A DNA stretch of 64,000 bases from NCBI GenBank assembly GCA_022376925.1, contig JAIOJX010000032.1, positions 205,278,939 to 205,342,938 on the forward strand. The letters run 5' to 3'. Origin of the DNA: Tragulus kanchil (lineage: Eukaryota; Chordata; Mammalia; Artiodactyla; Tragulidae). The notes beneath the pieces were generated by a model that saw only the letters and a program-made list of their open reading frames with translations, was not told where the DNA came from and did no database searches. Of this stretch, positions 37,603 to 48,799 are shown in pieces (within the stretch, counting starts at the first letter, position 1; each line of letters opens with the position of its first letter). The position numbers and the translations under genes were made by a program.

Positions 37603-37840
37603 GATGATGTCAGCTACCAACTTTTGAGCCTGGTACTGTGCCAAGCAGCTTTACAAGCATTATCTCAGTTTGTGCTTCACAGATACCTTTAATAAGTGAG
37701 TTTGGTTTATTCTTACTTTATAGATGAGGCAAGTAGAGTTCAGATAGGGTAATAACTTGATTAAGGTCACACACCTTCTAAGAAAGGAGCTTGAACTTGT
37801 ACTAGGACCTGTCAATGCTAGAAATGAGGAATTGTTTTTC
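37603..37840 (+). repeat. MIR SINE
   Basis: GAGCCTGGTACTGTGCCAAG, AGCTTTACAAGCATTATCTC, TTACTTTATAGATGAGGCAA, GTAATAACTTGATTAAGGTC and ACACACCTTCTAAG follow the MIR consensus order. A duplicate lies at 38718-38955. Confidence 0.88.
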
Positions 37841-38361
37841 TCTAGTCTAGTAAAGCTCATCTCAGTTTTGGTAACTCTGAACTCTAAAATCCACCTGGAA
37901 CATCTGAATGGTTTCTCTATAGCTGACAACCTGCTGCTTTAAACAGATCTAGCAGTAAGTTGGCTCTAGATGTCTACTATTACCAAAATACCTGCACCTT
38001 GCGTAGTTAGGAAGATAAAACACTTTGTAAAAAGCAGAGGTGCCCCAAAGCAATACTTCTTATTTATTTAGTTAATCAATTCAGAATGTAACACTTTGTT
38101 TTAAAAGCAGCCCCAGATCATGGGGATCAGCCTTCTGGGCATTTATTAATTAGCCTTTGTACCTCAGTGATTCTTTTAAGCCTCCACACTGGTCTGAAGA
38201 TCAGTTTCATTGGTTACCTGCAAATGCTTCTAAATTATTACTCTTTCAACCTACACTCACTGCTATTTCATATGGCCTAGCTCAGTTATAGCAGCTGACT
38301 ATGAAAGGTGACAATTAGTTTCAAGCCAAGCAAAGATTTTTCATTTTAAAAGCACATATGA

Positions 38362-38687
38362 GGGCTTCCCTGGTGGTCCAGTGGGTAAGGACACTGCCTT
38401 GCAGTGCAAAGGGCGCAGGTTCGATCCCTGGCCTGGGAAGATCCCACATGCTGCGGAGCGGCTGGACTGATGTGTCCAATTACCGAGCCGGAGCTCTGGA
38501 GCGCATGCGCCCAGAGCCGGTGCTCTGAGACAACAGAGGCCACTGCGATGGGAGGCTCACACAGGCCAAAGAACAAAGATGGATGAAACTAGACAAATGA
38601 AAGACCGATGGGAGTGGCCCGCCCACCCTCCTCCCCCCCCACCTCCACCAAAATAAAAAAAAAAATAAATGTCAAAAAAAAAAAAAA
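38362..38687 (+). mobile_element. CHR SINE B, duplication copy
   Basis: Same insertion as 37247-37572 with the same target site; the tail differs in run lengths only. Confidence 0.88.
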
Positions 38688-38955
38688 AGCACATATGAGA
38701 ACAAGTCAAGATATAATGATGATGTCAGCTACCAACTTTTGAGCCTGGTACTGTGCCAAGCAGCTTTACAAGCATTATCTCAGTTTGTGCTTCACAGATA
38801 CCTTTAATAAGTGAGTTTGGTTTATTCTTACTTTATAGATGAGGCAAGTAGAGTTCAGATAGGGTAATAACTTGATTAAGGTCACACACCTTCTAAGAAA
38901 GGAGCTTGAACTTGTACTAGGACCTGTCAATGCTAGAAATGAGGAATTGTTTTTC

Positions 38956-40099
38956 TCTAGTCTAGTAAAGCTCATCTCAGTTTTGGTAACTCTGAACTCT
39001 AAAATCCACCTGGAACATCTGAATGGTTTCTCTATAGCTGACAACCTGCTGCTTTAAACAGATCTAGCAGTAAGTTGGCTCTAGATGTCTACTATTACCA
39101 AAATACCTGCACCTTGCGTAGTTAGGAAGATAAAACACTTTGTAAAAAGCAGAGGTGCCCCCAAAGCAATACTTCTTATTTATTTAGTTAATCAATTCAG
39201 AATGTAACACTTAATCGATTTTCAGATGACACTTTGATCTGTCTAATCAACAATCAGGATTCTTTCACAAGGGAAATGAACCCAACCAGAAAATTTTAAG
39301 ATTTTTATCTTTATCCCAAAATACTTCTGCATTAACCACTGATATCTTAATCAAATTCAAACTTCTAGAAAATTATGTGAATCAAGTGTCAACAAGCAGA
39401 CTACTGTGTCTTATTAATGACTTTTGATTTCTGTAACCAGTCTCAACATATTTTGGCTATGCCAACTTAACCCTGAATAAATAATTCCTAAATAGGAAAA
39501 TGTCTGCATTTCATCCACATTACTTGCATGGGGAGTTTACAGGCAGAGTTCAATAACTGAAATAGAGGTTTTAGATTTAGTTTAAAAGATCTGAAACATT
39601 AAAAGATAACTGTAACTTTTCCCAACATAAGACTATTTTGTATTAAAGCAGATGCTGATTTTAAATAAACTTTATATGTTCAAAAAAAAAAATACCAAGG
39701 AGCTTTCTGAACTAAGGAAGACAATGTTAACAAAATAATAGTAAAATGCTAGCAAATAAATAAATAAATAAAACTGAAGTTTGGTCCTCTGTGTTCCAAG
39801 GACATCTCTTAACAAACTTGAAATATCTGTGTTTTAAAAAATGAAAAAGTCTACAACTTGTCATGGGCTCCTGAACTGAAAGGTTCTGGTGTGAACTGAA
39901 TGAAGTCTTCAATTCACTTGGGCAAATATCTAGGAGTGGGATTGCTGATTGTATTGTAAGTATGTTTAATATATGGTTGCTATTTGGTTAATATATGTTT
40001 AAGAAGCTACCAATGCTCACTCAAGAAAAATAGTGCTATATCTAAAAAAAAAAAAAACCAACAAAAAAGAAAACAGTCAACGTGTTTTTCGCTCACTCA
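38956..40099. other. Unassigned intergenic stretch
   Basis: AT-rich DNA with an (AAAT)n tract at about 39754-39771 and A-runs near 39682 and 40045. No repeat family or gene recognised. Confidence 0.4.
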
Positions 40100-40292
40100 T
40101 GTCCAAATAGCAATTCTACAGACTGTAGCCCTTTAGGCTTCTCTATCCATGTTTGTCCAGGCAAGCATACTGGAGTGGGTAGCTGGTCTCTTCTCCAGGG
40201 GATCTTCCCGACCTAGGGACCAAACGCAGGTCTCCTATATGGCAGGGCGATTCTTGACCATCTGAACCACCAGAGAAACCCCAGTTTAAAAA
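40100..40292 (-). repeat. Bov-tA-type SINE, antisense
   Basis: On plus: GACTGTAGCCCTTTAGGCTT, AGGCAAGCATACTGGAGTGG, CTTCTCCAGGGGATCTTCCC, GACCTAGGGACCAAACGCAG and GACCATCTGAACCACCAGAG, the reverse complement of the ruminant Bov-tA SINE joined to a BovB-related 3' part. The T-to-A run after 40286 flanks the head. Confidence 0.88.
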
Positions 40293-43200
40293 AAAAAAAA
40301 AAACGTGCTTAAAGGTAATTTGTGCCTTCACCAAATTTCTCCAAGACAGTCATGGTCCTTCTCTTCTGTTCTGTATCAAGTGATAATGAGAATCTGAAAA
40401 TTCCTTAACAGTTCCACATTCAGACTAGCTAACTCAAATATCAATGGACAACTGCTTTCTTTTTGGTGCCTTATCTTTTTTCATTAATCTCCTTTCACTA
40501 AGGTTATATGTTACACCAATTTCCTAAAGCAGGAAACAATCTATGTTTCATCACCTACAATAGTATTAATCTGTATCTTCTAAAAGTCAGCAGAGGCTAT
40601 TTCTGACCCTGTTCACTTTTCCCTACCCGCTCTTGGCGCAAGATAGCACACACAAAGCCATGGCTGCAAGGCAAAAACATTGCATATTTAAAGTGATTCC
40701 TGAGTGACTACCACTTCTCATTTCATTGTCATTCTGAATGCTGTCAGAACATAAAAAACTTAAGAAACTGAAGTAAAATACCTTCTATAAGAACATATAC
40801 ATACCTACCTCTTGAACTAAAGAACACATTCTGGAAATTTTGTGTTTGATGAGAACAGACGTTTGGTAGATTCAATAGTTAGTAAGTTGTATGAATGATA
40901 ATTCTATTGCCCATCTTGTGATGTAACTTCACTTCACATAATAAAGGCGGCTGAGAAAGATCACTACATAGAAATGAACTGTTGGCCAATAAGCAACCAA
41001 AGCACTTTGTTAAATACCATAAACACTGGAAGTTACTTAATGTAGCAGATTGTACATTCAATATTGACTTGTTAATAACATAAACCTCTTATGTGTAGAC
41101 ATTCAGAACTGTAGGAAAGATAAAAAGTAGAGAGAGTCATCAGAATTTCCCATTAGTCTTCAGTGTTATAAAGTTCTTGAACCCAAAATGATGCTATTAA
41201 TATTTGAATGGCAATATTATCTCTATTCACACACATTTAATGTAGGTAATAAAACTACAAGTTTTTATCTGTAGCCCAAAAGTAAATGTTTCAAAATATT
41301 CAAGACTTCTTTTAAAAAACAAACTGACAGCTTACTGAGTTAGATTACATAAAGGTTTGGACAACGAGGTTCCTAACAGTTCTTACACTGAACCAAATAT
41401 GCAATTTGGACCAAATTTCTCCAAGACAGTCATGGTCCTTCTCTTCTGTTCTGTATCAAGTGATAATGAGAATTTGAAAATTCCTTAACAGTTCCACATT
41501 CAGACTAGCTAACTCAAATATCAATGGACAACTGCTTTCTTTTTGGTGCCTTATCTTTTTTCATTAATCTCCTTTCACTAAGGTTATATGTTACACCAAT
41601 TTCCTAAAGCAGGAAACAATCTATGTTTCATCACCTACAATAGTATTAATCTGTATCTTCTAAAAGTCAGCAGAGGCTATTTCTGACCCTGTTCACTTTT
41701 CCCTACCCGCTCTTGGCGCAAGATAGCACACACAAAGCCATGGCTGCAAGGCAAAAACATTGCATATTTAAAGTGATTCCTGAGTGACTACCACTTCTCA
41801 TTTCATTGTCATTCTGAATGCTGTCAGAACATAAAAAACTTAAGAAACTGAAGTAAAATACCTTCTATAAGAACATATACATACCTACCTCTTGAACTAA
41901 AGAACACATTCTGGAAATTTTGTTTTTGATGAGAACAGACGTTTGGTAGATTCAATAGTTAGTAAGTTGTATGAATGATAATTCTATTGCCCATCTTGTG
42001 ATGTAACTTCACTTCACATAATAAAGGCGGCTGAGAAAGATCACTACATAGAAATGAACTGTTGGCCAATAAGCAACCAAAGCACTTTGTTAAATACCAT
42101 AAACACTGGAAGTTACTTAATGTAGCAGATTGTACATTCAATATTGACTTGTTAATAACATAAACCTCTTATGTGTAGACATTCAGAACTGTAGGAAAGA
42201 TAAAAAGTAGAGAGAGTCATCAGAATTTCCCATTAGTCTTCAGTGTTATAAAGTTCTTGAACCCAAAATGATGCTATTAATATTTGAATGGCAATATTAT
42301 CTCTATTCACACACATTTAATGTAGGTAATAAAACTACAAGTTTTTATCTGTAGCCCAAAAGTAAATGTTTCAAAATATTCAAGACTTCTTTTAAAAAAC
42401 AAACTGACAGCTTACTGAGTTAGATTACATAGTAGAAATGATGTTTGAGAGAGAAGTCTTTTCTCTGTCTTCTCTCATGCTGGAAATAACTTTTTTCCTT
42501 TGGAGAATGAAAAAGGAAAAGAGTTCCTTTTCTATTTTTAAATAGGAACGATACTTGGGTTTTTGCTCTATTTCTAGGTAATTCTGTGCAAAAGGCCATG
42601 CTTTCCAATAATGAGCAATCTGGCAAGAACCTGAAAACTTAAGACTTAGAGGATCCTGCCAGAGCACTCTGCATTGCCATACTGCTGGGCCTGCAAGCTT
42701 GACTTAAAAAATCCACAAGTCAAGTTCAGTAGTCAGACAACAAGCTCCAAAGTTTCATAGAGCACATCAGTTCTGTCCACAGGAGTCAAAGTGAGATTGG
42801 GGAAATAATCAAAACATTAGAGAACATGAAGGGAGAAAGTAAAAAGAGGAAGGAATGAAAATAGGAAGGAGCAGAGAAAGGATCAAAAAAATAAATAAAA
42901 CAATAAAACACCATGATACAGAAGAGATGTGCTCCAGGGAACCGATGGGTATTTAAAACTGTCTCTACTAGTCTTTAAGACACAAAGAAAGAAAAGGAAA
43001 TCAGCTATAAAATAAAGGTTAAGTGTTGTGAACATCACTAAGCTTCATGTTTACAACATACATTATGGAATCACTGAACTATATATTAGTCAGTGGGAAA
43101 GAAGTTTTTGAGATGTTCAATTAGCATGTAATCAGAACACACCATATTAAAAAATCAATAAAAATAAAATTAAGAGAAAACAAGAGAAAGGGGCTCATGC

Positions 43201-44329
43201 TGTATAGCCCATGAATCTCATCGGCTTTATCATGAAATATTATCAATCTATTCAATGACTTTATAACATAAACCTCTTATGTGTAGACATTCAGAACTGT
43301 AGGAAAGATAAAAAGTAGAGAGAGTCATCAGAATTTCCCATTAGTCTTCAGTGTTATAAAGTTCTTGAACCCAAAATGATGCTATTAATATTTGAATGGC
43401 AATATTATCTCTATTCACACACATTTAATGTAGGTAATAAAACTACAAGTTTTTATCTGTAGCCCAAAAGTAAATGTTTCAAAATATTCAAGACTTCTTT
43501 TAAAAAACAAACTGACAGCTTACTGAGTTAGATTACATAGTAGAAATGATGTTTGAGAGAGAAGTCTTTTCTCTGTCTTCTCTCATGCTGGAAATAACTT
43601 TTTTCCTTTGGAGAATGAAAAAGGAAAAGAGTTCCTTTTCTATTTTTAAATAGGAACGATACTTGGGTTTTTGCTCTATTTCTAGGTAATTCTGTGCAAA
43701 AGGCCATGCTTTCCAATAATGAGCAATCTGGCAAGAACCTGAAAACTTAAGACTTAGAGGATCCTGCCAGAGCACTCTGCATTGCCATACTGCTGGGCCT
43801 GCAAGCTTGACTTAAAAAATCCACAAGTCAAGTTCAGTAGTCAGACAACAAGCTCCAAAGTTTCATAGAGCACATCAGTTCTGTCCACAGGAGTCAAAGT
43901 GAGATTGGGGAAATAATCAAAACATTAGAGAACATGAAGGGAGAAAGTAAAAAGAGGAAGGAATGAAAATAGGAAGGAGCAGAGAAAGGATCAAAAAAAT
44001 AAATAAAACAATAAAACACCATGATACAGAAGAGATGTGCTCCAGGGAACCGATGGGTATTTAAAACTGTCTCTACTAGTCTTTAAGACACAAAGAAAGA
44101 AAAGGAAATCAGCTATAAAATAAAGGTTAAGTGTTGTGAACATCACTAAGCTTCATGTTTACAACATACATTATGGAATCACTGAACTATATATTAGTCA
44201 GTGGGAAAGAAGTTTTTGAGATGTTCAATTAGCATGTAATCAGAACACACCATATTAAAAAATCAATAAAAATAAAATTAAGAGAAAACAAGAGAAAGGG
44301 GCTCATGCTGTATAGCCCATGAATCTCAT
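40293..44329. other. Intergenic DNA downstream of YLPM1, nothing else recognised
   Basis: About 1.8 kb of distinct sequence doubled by two overlapping duplications. Minus-strand ORFs of 60-80 codons (42626-42420 and copies) have no domain and no splice context. A purine-rich tract (AGGGAGAAAGTAAAAAGAGG) is at about 42829 and 43936. Confidence 0.45.
40330..42432 (+). repeat. Direct duplication, offset 1080
   Basis: The block 40330-41352 recurs at 41410-42432 with a 57-base filler (41353-41409). Two base differences seen: GAGAATCTG versus GAGAATTTG, and TTTGTGTTTG versus TTTGTTTTTG. Confidence 0.93.
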
Positions 44330-44345
44330 CGGCTTTATCATGAAA
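42155..44345 (+). repeat. Direct duplication, offset 1108, ending at the YLPM1 poly(A) signal
   Basis: The block 42155-43237 recurs at 43263-44345 with a 25-base filler (ATTATCAATCTATTCAATGA and five more). It overlaps the previous block, so the ATAACATAAACCTC segment exists at 41075, 42155 and 43263. The copied DNA is intergenic, downstream of YLPM1. Confidence 0.93.
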
Positions 44346-44713
44346 GTTTATTTTTTTTAATCCTAGTACAATCAGCTACCAGTTACATACAGTAAAAAAC
44401 AAAAACAGCCACAAAGCAATGAAGATAGATAGTCTGTGACACTGTACAGTGGAGGAAACACTGCTGGAGCCCTCCAGCAGATCTCCACCTGGCTTCAGCA
44501 CTTACGCTACCACTCCCTCCCTCCCCAAGTAGTTAAAAAGAAAAATTAACGTCTTGCTTGGGTAAAGCAAGATTCTAATACCTCTCGGGGACACTGGAGA
44601 ACTTTAAAAAACTAAAGCAGTAGAAACAAAACAAAAACTGAAACGTGGAAGCAAGGCGACACACAACGAAGCTCCATGAGCCCTTGGCTTCAGATCACCT
44701 CAAAGCGAACCAC
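44330..44713 (-). other. YLPM1: YLPM1 terminal exon, 3' UTR
   Basis: A strong acceptor (cttttctttctttccag|GTGG) at 44714-44715 follows the donor at 45037 after a 324-base intron. The exon runs to a poly(A) signal AATAAA at 44352-44347, and cleavage is inferred about 15-20 bases later. It is non-coding in the frame of the upstream stop. A palindrome-like stretch (CTGCTGGAGGGCTCCAGCAG) lies in the middle and could form a hairpin in the mRNA. The extreme 3' end overlaps the right edge of a duplicated block that ends near 44345; the other copy of that block lacks the signal. Confidence 0.8.
44347..44352 (-). promoter_or_regulatory. YLPM1: Poly(A) signal AATAAA of YLPM1
   Basis: AATAAA on the minus strand, preceded by an A-rich run (GGATTAAAAA) and located about 360 bases after the terminal-exon acceptor, a plausible distance for a short 3' UTR. 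A second hexamer-like ATAAAG follows about 10 bases later. The alternative, that the transcript continues to a more distal signal, cannot be excluded. Confidence 0.75.
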
Positions 44714-45037
44714 CTGGAAAGAAAAGAAAAGGCTGTCAGGGCAGGAAGGGACAGGAAGAAAATTCAGCAGACCTTAGTTGTTCATCACTCCACTCCTTCT
44801 TAAATCTACAGAGTTTTTCTTAGGTCTTATGTTTTTGTAAGTAAGCCAGGTTGCAGAAAAAATTTGTTTTTTTTTCTAATACCCTGTACTGTAAATGCCG
44901 GCAACTGACACATACTCTTTTAGAACCAGAAAGTAATATAGGAAGAGAAGCATTTTTAGCAAAGCATGCTGTCTTCTTTAACTCAAACTCTTTAAAACAA
45001 CACACAGTAGGCTATTTATATGACCAGGCACCCTTAC

Positions 45038-45219
45038 CTTAGAAGAGTAATGACTCCATTCAAAAACTAAGTTCATATATATTTGGTTCGATTGAGGGCT
45101 TTTTCAGCCAGGTGACCACTTTCATCTGTGATCTTCTCCCAGTCAGTCTGTCCGACCACAAAACCTATGGCCCTTTTCCTATCTGCATCCTTCTTTTCTT
45201 CCAGGTCTGCCCATCTCAC
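45038..45219 (-). CDS. YLPM1: YLPM1 last coding exon with stop codon and start of 3' UTR
   Basis: The acceptor is ttctttttag|GTGAGATGG. The exon encodes 48 residues, VRWADLEEKKDADRKRAIGF, then VVGQTDWEKITDESGHLAEK, then ALNRTKYI, followed by TGA at 45075-45073. The opening VRW completes the RVxF-type motif with the preceding KKR. The exon continues 35 bases past the stop to a strong donor, CTAAG|gtaagg, so the stop is not in the final exon. That distance is below the roughly 50-55 bases at which a downstream junction usually triggers nonsense-mediated decay, so normal mRNA would be expected to be stable. Confidence 0.92.
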
Positions 45220-45479
45220 CTAAAAAGAACACAGTGTTAGGCCAGGCTTTAGAAAAAATAAATATGTGAAGAGAAGCTTTCTGAACAGTTTAATGGGTAG
45301 GTAACTAATTTGAGGCCAGGAGTTTAAAGCCACCAATCTTAAGTTACAGAAAGCACACTCGAGTTAATTAAACAAGTCCTAACCACGTTAGCTCCTGAAC
45401 ACTTTAGCCCTGTCCCCTCCACCTCCGGTCACTTCTTTTCCATTCACCAGCTTCATTTTTTACCTTAAGTAAAAAATAA

Positions 45480-46045
45480 ATTGCCTGGTCTTCCTACCTT
45501 CACCCTCACTTCCTCTGATTCACTCTGCCATAGGAATTGTCCTAAAATACACACAGCTTTAAATCCTTGCCCTTCCTAAAGAATAACATCCAAGTGCAGA
45601 GGTCCCTCTGGATCTGGCCCTGCCCGTATTCCTGCAGCATCTCTGGGCAGTACCTATGGCATTTGACGATGTGTGCTCAGTCACTACTTGTGTCTGATCC
45701 TTTGCAACCCCATGGACTGTAGCCTGTCAGTTACACCAGCTCTCAGAGCACATCTCTGTCACCTTGCATATCTAGACTCTTCCTGAAACATCTCTGCTCT
45801 ACCCTGATCCACCTAGCATGAATCTTGTCCTCAATCTCTGCTTTATCCCTCTTGTCCTTTGTCAATCAAAAAATCATTGCTTTCCTGGAGCTACTTCCAG
45901 ATTTGACATGTCTAGTTTTGATCTTCCACATTATACTGCAAATATCCACTTTCAGATCTCCCTTCCCTAACAGACTATAAACATCCTAGATCAAACAGTG
46001 ACTTTCATCTCCTCATTATAAAAATTTTTGAAATTTATTCTTAGA
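45480..46045 (-). repeat. Possible old L2-like repeat around the Bov-tA fragment
   Basis: GGTCCCTCTGGATCTGGCCC, TGCAGCATCTC and CAGACTATAAACATCCTAG resemble scattered L2 3'-region sequence in antisense. Weak; could be ordinary intron DNA. Confidence 0.3.
45670..45735 (-). repeat. Short BovB/Bov-tA 3'-end fragment
   Basis: TGTGCTCAGTCACTACTTGT and GATCCTTTGCAACCCCATGG ACTGTAGCC are the reverse complement of the shared BovB/Bov-tA 3' end. Only about 65 bases remain. Confidence 0.75.
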
Positions 46046-48149
46046 AAACAGAAAGCGGGTATTATTACTTTTACTTACTCATAAGTAATACCCTGAGACA
46101 GACTCAAAAGAGACCAAGAGACAGACACAGCTGATATCATTTATGGCAAAATTATCACTACAAATATATAAATCAGGGATATTTTCTATTGGTATTCTGG
46201 TATGTTTAAAATATGGATTCTTACATATTATGGTAATAATTTTAAAATATTAGCAGATACATCCTGTAAAAGATAAAATACTTAAAAGAAAGATTATGTA
46301 ACTGTGGTTTGCAGTGCATAGTACCAAAGTCTGCAGAAATTGTATTTTTTTTCTTCATTTATTTCTGTTAGACTGTATTTTAAATATGACTGGTGATTTA
46401 TTGTCATCTATGACAAGGAAAGGAACCAGAGCATGCTCATCAGCACTGTACCTGGAATTGTGCAACTGCTCTTAGAGGTGAAATGACCCTCTCTATTATC
46501 ATTTTTAGGAATGGTAATCAAATGACTAGACTTTCTTTTTATTTTTTCCCAACCACTGTTTTTAGCAACCACTTGGCTAAAGATAATACTCACACAGTAA
46601 CAGCTGTGGGGGAAAATTGATAACACTTGACTCATTTTAAAGTAGATCATCAGTGGGCAGAAAACCTATGGCTAAATTTCCTTCATGGGCCTTAATAAAA
46701 AGCCTAATAAATAATGTGGGTTTCTATATACCAAGATTCCTGGGCTTTCCGCCCATCAATGCTGATGGATTTGCTTTGACAGATTCATACACCCTCTCCC
46801 AGTTCCCCTTGGGATCAAGGGCACACATTTTAGCAAAAGATGATGATGGTTAAGGGTGATAAAGAATAGACAGATGGACAGACAGATGAACCGTGGCCAT
46901 TGAAAAAAGAAACAGACTGAAAACAATGCACAGTACATCCTTAGCACAGAGTTAAACACACTAGTCAACCTTGTCATGAGTAAACTAAGAGCTATGTTTC
47001 AAATCTGAAGTTTAAATTCTAAGTCTTTAAAAACTCAGATAAAATAAAGAATATAGAATTAGAAAGAACAGCAATTATTTTTCCAAAAAGCAGTACGTTT
47101 TAGCACAAATGCCCCCAATTTTTATTTATTTATTTATTTTTAAAAGTTTTTACAGAGTTTTGTTGTGCCCCAAATCTTAAAGTTAAAATGAAAATACAAG
47201 AGGCCGCAGTTGCACAGGTCCGACACACAGACATACAATGCTGTAAAAGGAATGAATGATTATCTAAAAATGTAAGAAGCAAAATAGTGACTTGCAACTA
47301 GAAGAGCTTCTTGAATGTCAGTGTCCCGCCTAATCTTCCTAAAGGTACTTTTATTGAAGTTTACAATCTCAATTTTTTGTCATTTATCTTAACTGTTAAG
47401 AAATAAAAAGGTATAATAAAGAGAACTCTTGACCAGCACTCAGAAGTTTATACATGCACATTTTATCTTGTCACTCAAATATCTCTAAAATATATGAGCT
47501 TATTAGCAAACAAAACAAGGGACACGTTCACTTTTCAACAGTTACCAAAGAAACACAAATCAAAGTCCATTTTATACCCAACTAAGCAAGCAGAGATTTT
47601 TTTAATAGACTTCCTTGTGCGCAGACGTTGATTTTGATAAGAGCCTTGAGTGTCAAAAGCAATTTGAAATGAGGATGGGAGTCAGGAAGGAGAGTGAAGA
47701 GAGGAGCCACTTTAGGAAGCAGGATGAGGACAGCTCATGCTCTTGTCCACCAGCTGACACTCCCTCCCGAAGAGAGTACTAGTTACCTAGCTAAAAATGA
47801 ACTAGAGAAAACTATTTCTCCTTTGAGATTATTCACTGTTACACCAAATTATTATTCCCAAGGAAGAGCTATTTCTGCTTCTGCTGTCCCAACCTTACAA
47901 CTGGAGGTATCAAGACACGTAGTCCCTGGGTGGAGCTGGGCCACCCAGACACAGAAGGCCACTGATCAGATCTCAAGGTACACAAACATGGGCAGACCTA
48001 GGGACCGTCTGTAATATTTGAAACCTGGAGTTCTCTAATGGTACCCACTGTAATGAAGTTTTACTGGCATTTTTTATTCTTTTACAATAAATATCATTTT
48101 ACTATTAAGAGTACTAAGGGAATTCATAAGAAAGAAATAGTGTGTAAAG
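46046..48149. other. YLPM1 intron, no element recognised
   Basis: Single-copy AT-rich intron DNA. A (TTTA)n tract lies at about 47120-47140. ORFs at 46408-46650 (minus) and 47694-48014 (plus) have no recognised domain and no consistent splice sites; the plus-strand ORF is antisense to YLPM1. Confidence 0.45.
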
Positions 48150-48740
48150 ATAAAGAAATGATAAACAACATCATTCTTACCTAGAGAAATGCAAAATGAG
48201 ATACTATTTTTTTTTCATCTGTCACTGTCAAAAGTTGAAAAAAATTCAGTAACAGCACTGCTGGTCCAAGTGTGGGGAAAAAGGCATTTACTTACATGTG
48301 TGTGTATAAATAGGTGTAACCTTTTTTGGAAAACAATCTCAGTATCTGTCAGAATGAGAAATCATATTCTATGAGCTTGTAGCTTTAAGGCTAAAAACAC
48401 ACTCTAGAGATACACTGCAAAAAGATACCAAGACAAATGCACACGACTTTCAACCCAGTGTTACGTTAGCAATAAAACGAAAACAACACAAGCATCCATT
48501 GATAAGGGGGTGGATAACTTAAACGATTATTCAACCATATGATGGCACATTAGGCAGCCATTTAAGAACAACCATAGAGAATTCCCTGGCGGTTCAGTGG
48601 TTAGGACTCAGTGCTTTCACTGCCGAGGGTCCAGGTTCAATTCCTGGTCAGGAAACTAAGATTTCACAAGATGTGGTACAGCCAAAAATAAAATAGAAAG
48701 AATGGTAGGATTGCATATACTTAAATAGAAAGATCTAGAC
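48150..48740 (+). repeat. Old L1 (L1M-type) 3' region in YLPM1 intron
   Basis: GAGAAATGCAAAATGAGATA, TGCTGGTCCAAGTGTGGGGA, TTTTTTGGAAAACAATCTCA, AACACAAGCATCCATTGATA and ATGATGGCACATTAGGCAGC match the order of L1 ORF2-end sequence. A CHR SINE is inserted at 48578. Confidence 0.75.
48578..48697 (+). mobile_element. Short CHR-1-type SINE
   Basis: GAATTCCCTGGCGGTTCAGT, TTCACTGCCGAGGGTCCAGG, TTCAATTCCTGGTCAGGAAA and an AAAATA tail. It is the short form without the long CHR body. Confidence 0.85.
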
Positions 48741-48799
48741 AGACTAGCTGGAAAAAGTTTTCTGTTGATCATATATGATATCTTATTTAACTGTGTTTT

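Larger units (their letters stand above)
37016..39213 (+). repeat. Direct duplication, offset about 1115
   Basis: The block 37016-38096 recurs at 38131-39213 with a 34-base filler. Differences are homopolymer-type: CTCCCTCCCCACC versus CTCCCCCCCCACC, AAATAAATAAAT versus AAATAAAAAAAA, TGCCCCAAAG versus TGCCCCCAAAG. Confidence 0.93.

Noticed and set aside
1..44330. PROX2 or another gene neighbour of YLPM1 downstream
   Set aside because: From memory PROX2 lies near the 3' end of YLPM1 in human, but I found no homeo-prospero-like coding sequence or long exon in this part.
47694..48014. 106-codon plus-strand ORF in a YLPM1 intron
   Set aside because: No recognisable domain, antisense to the gene, no promoter or splice context, and length within chance expectation.
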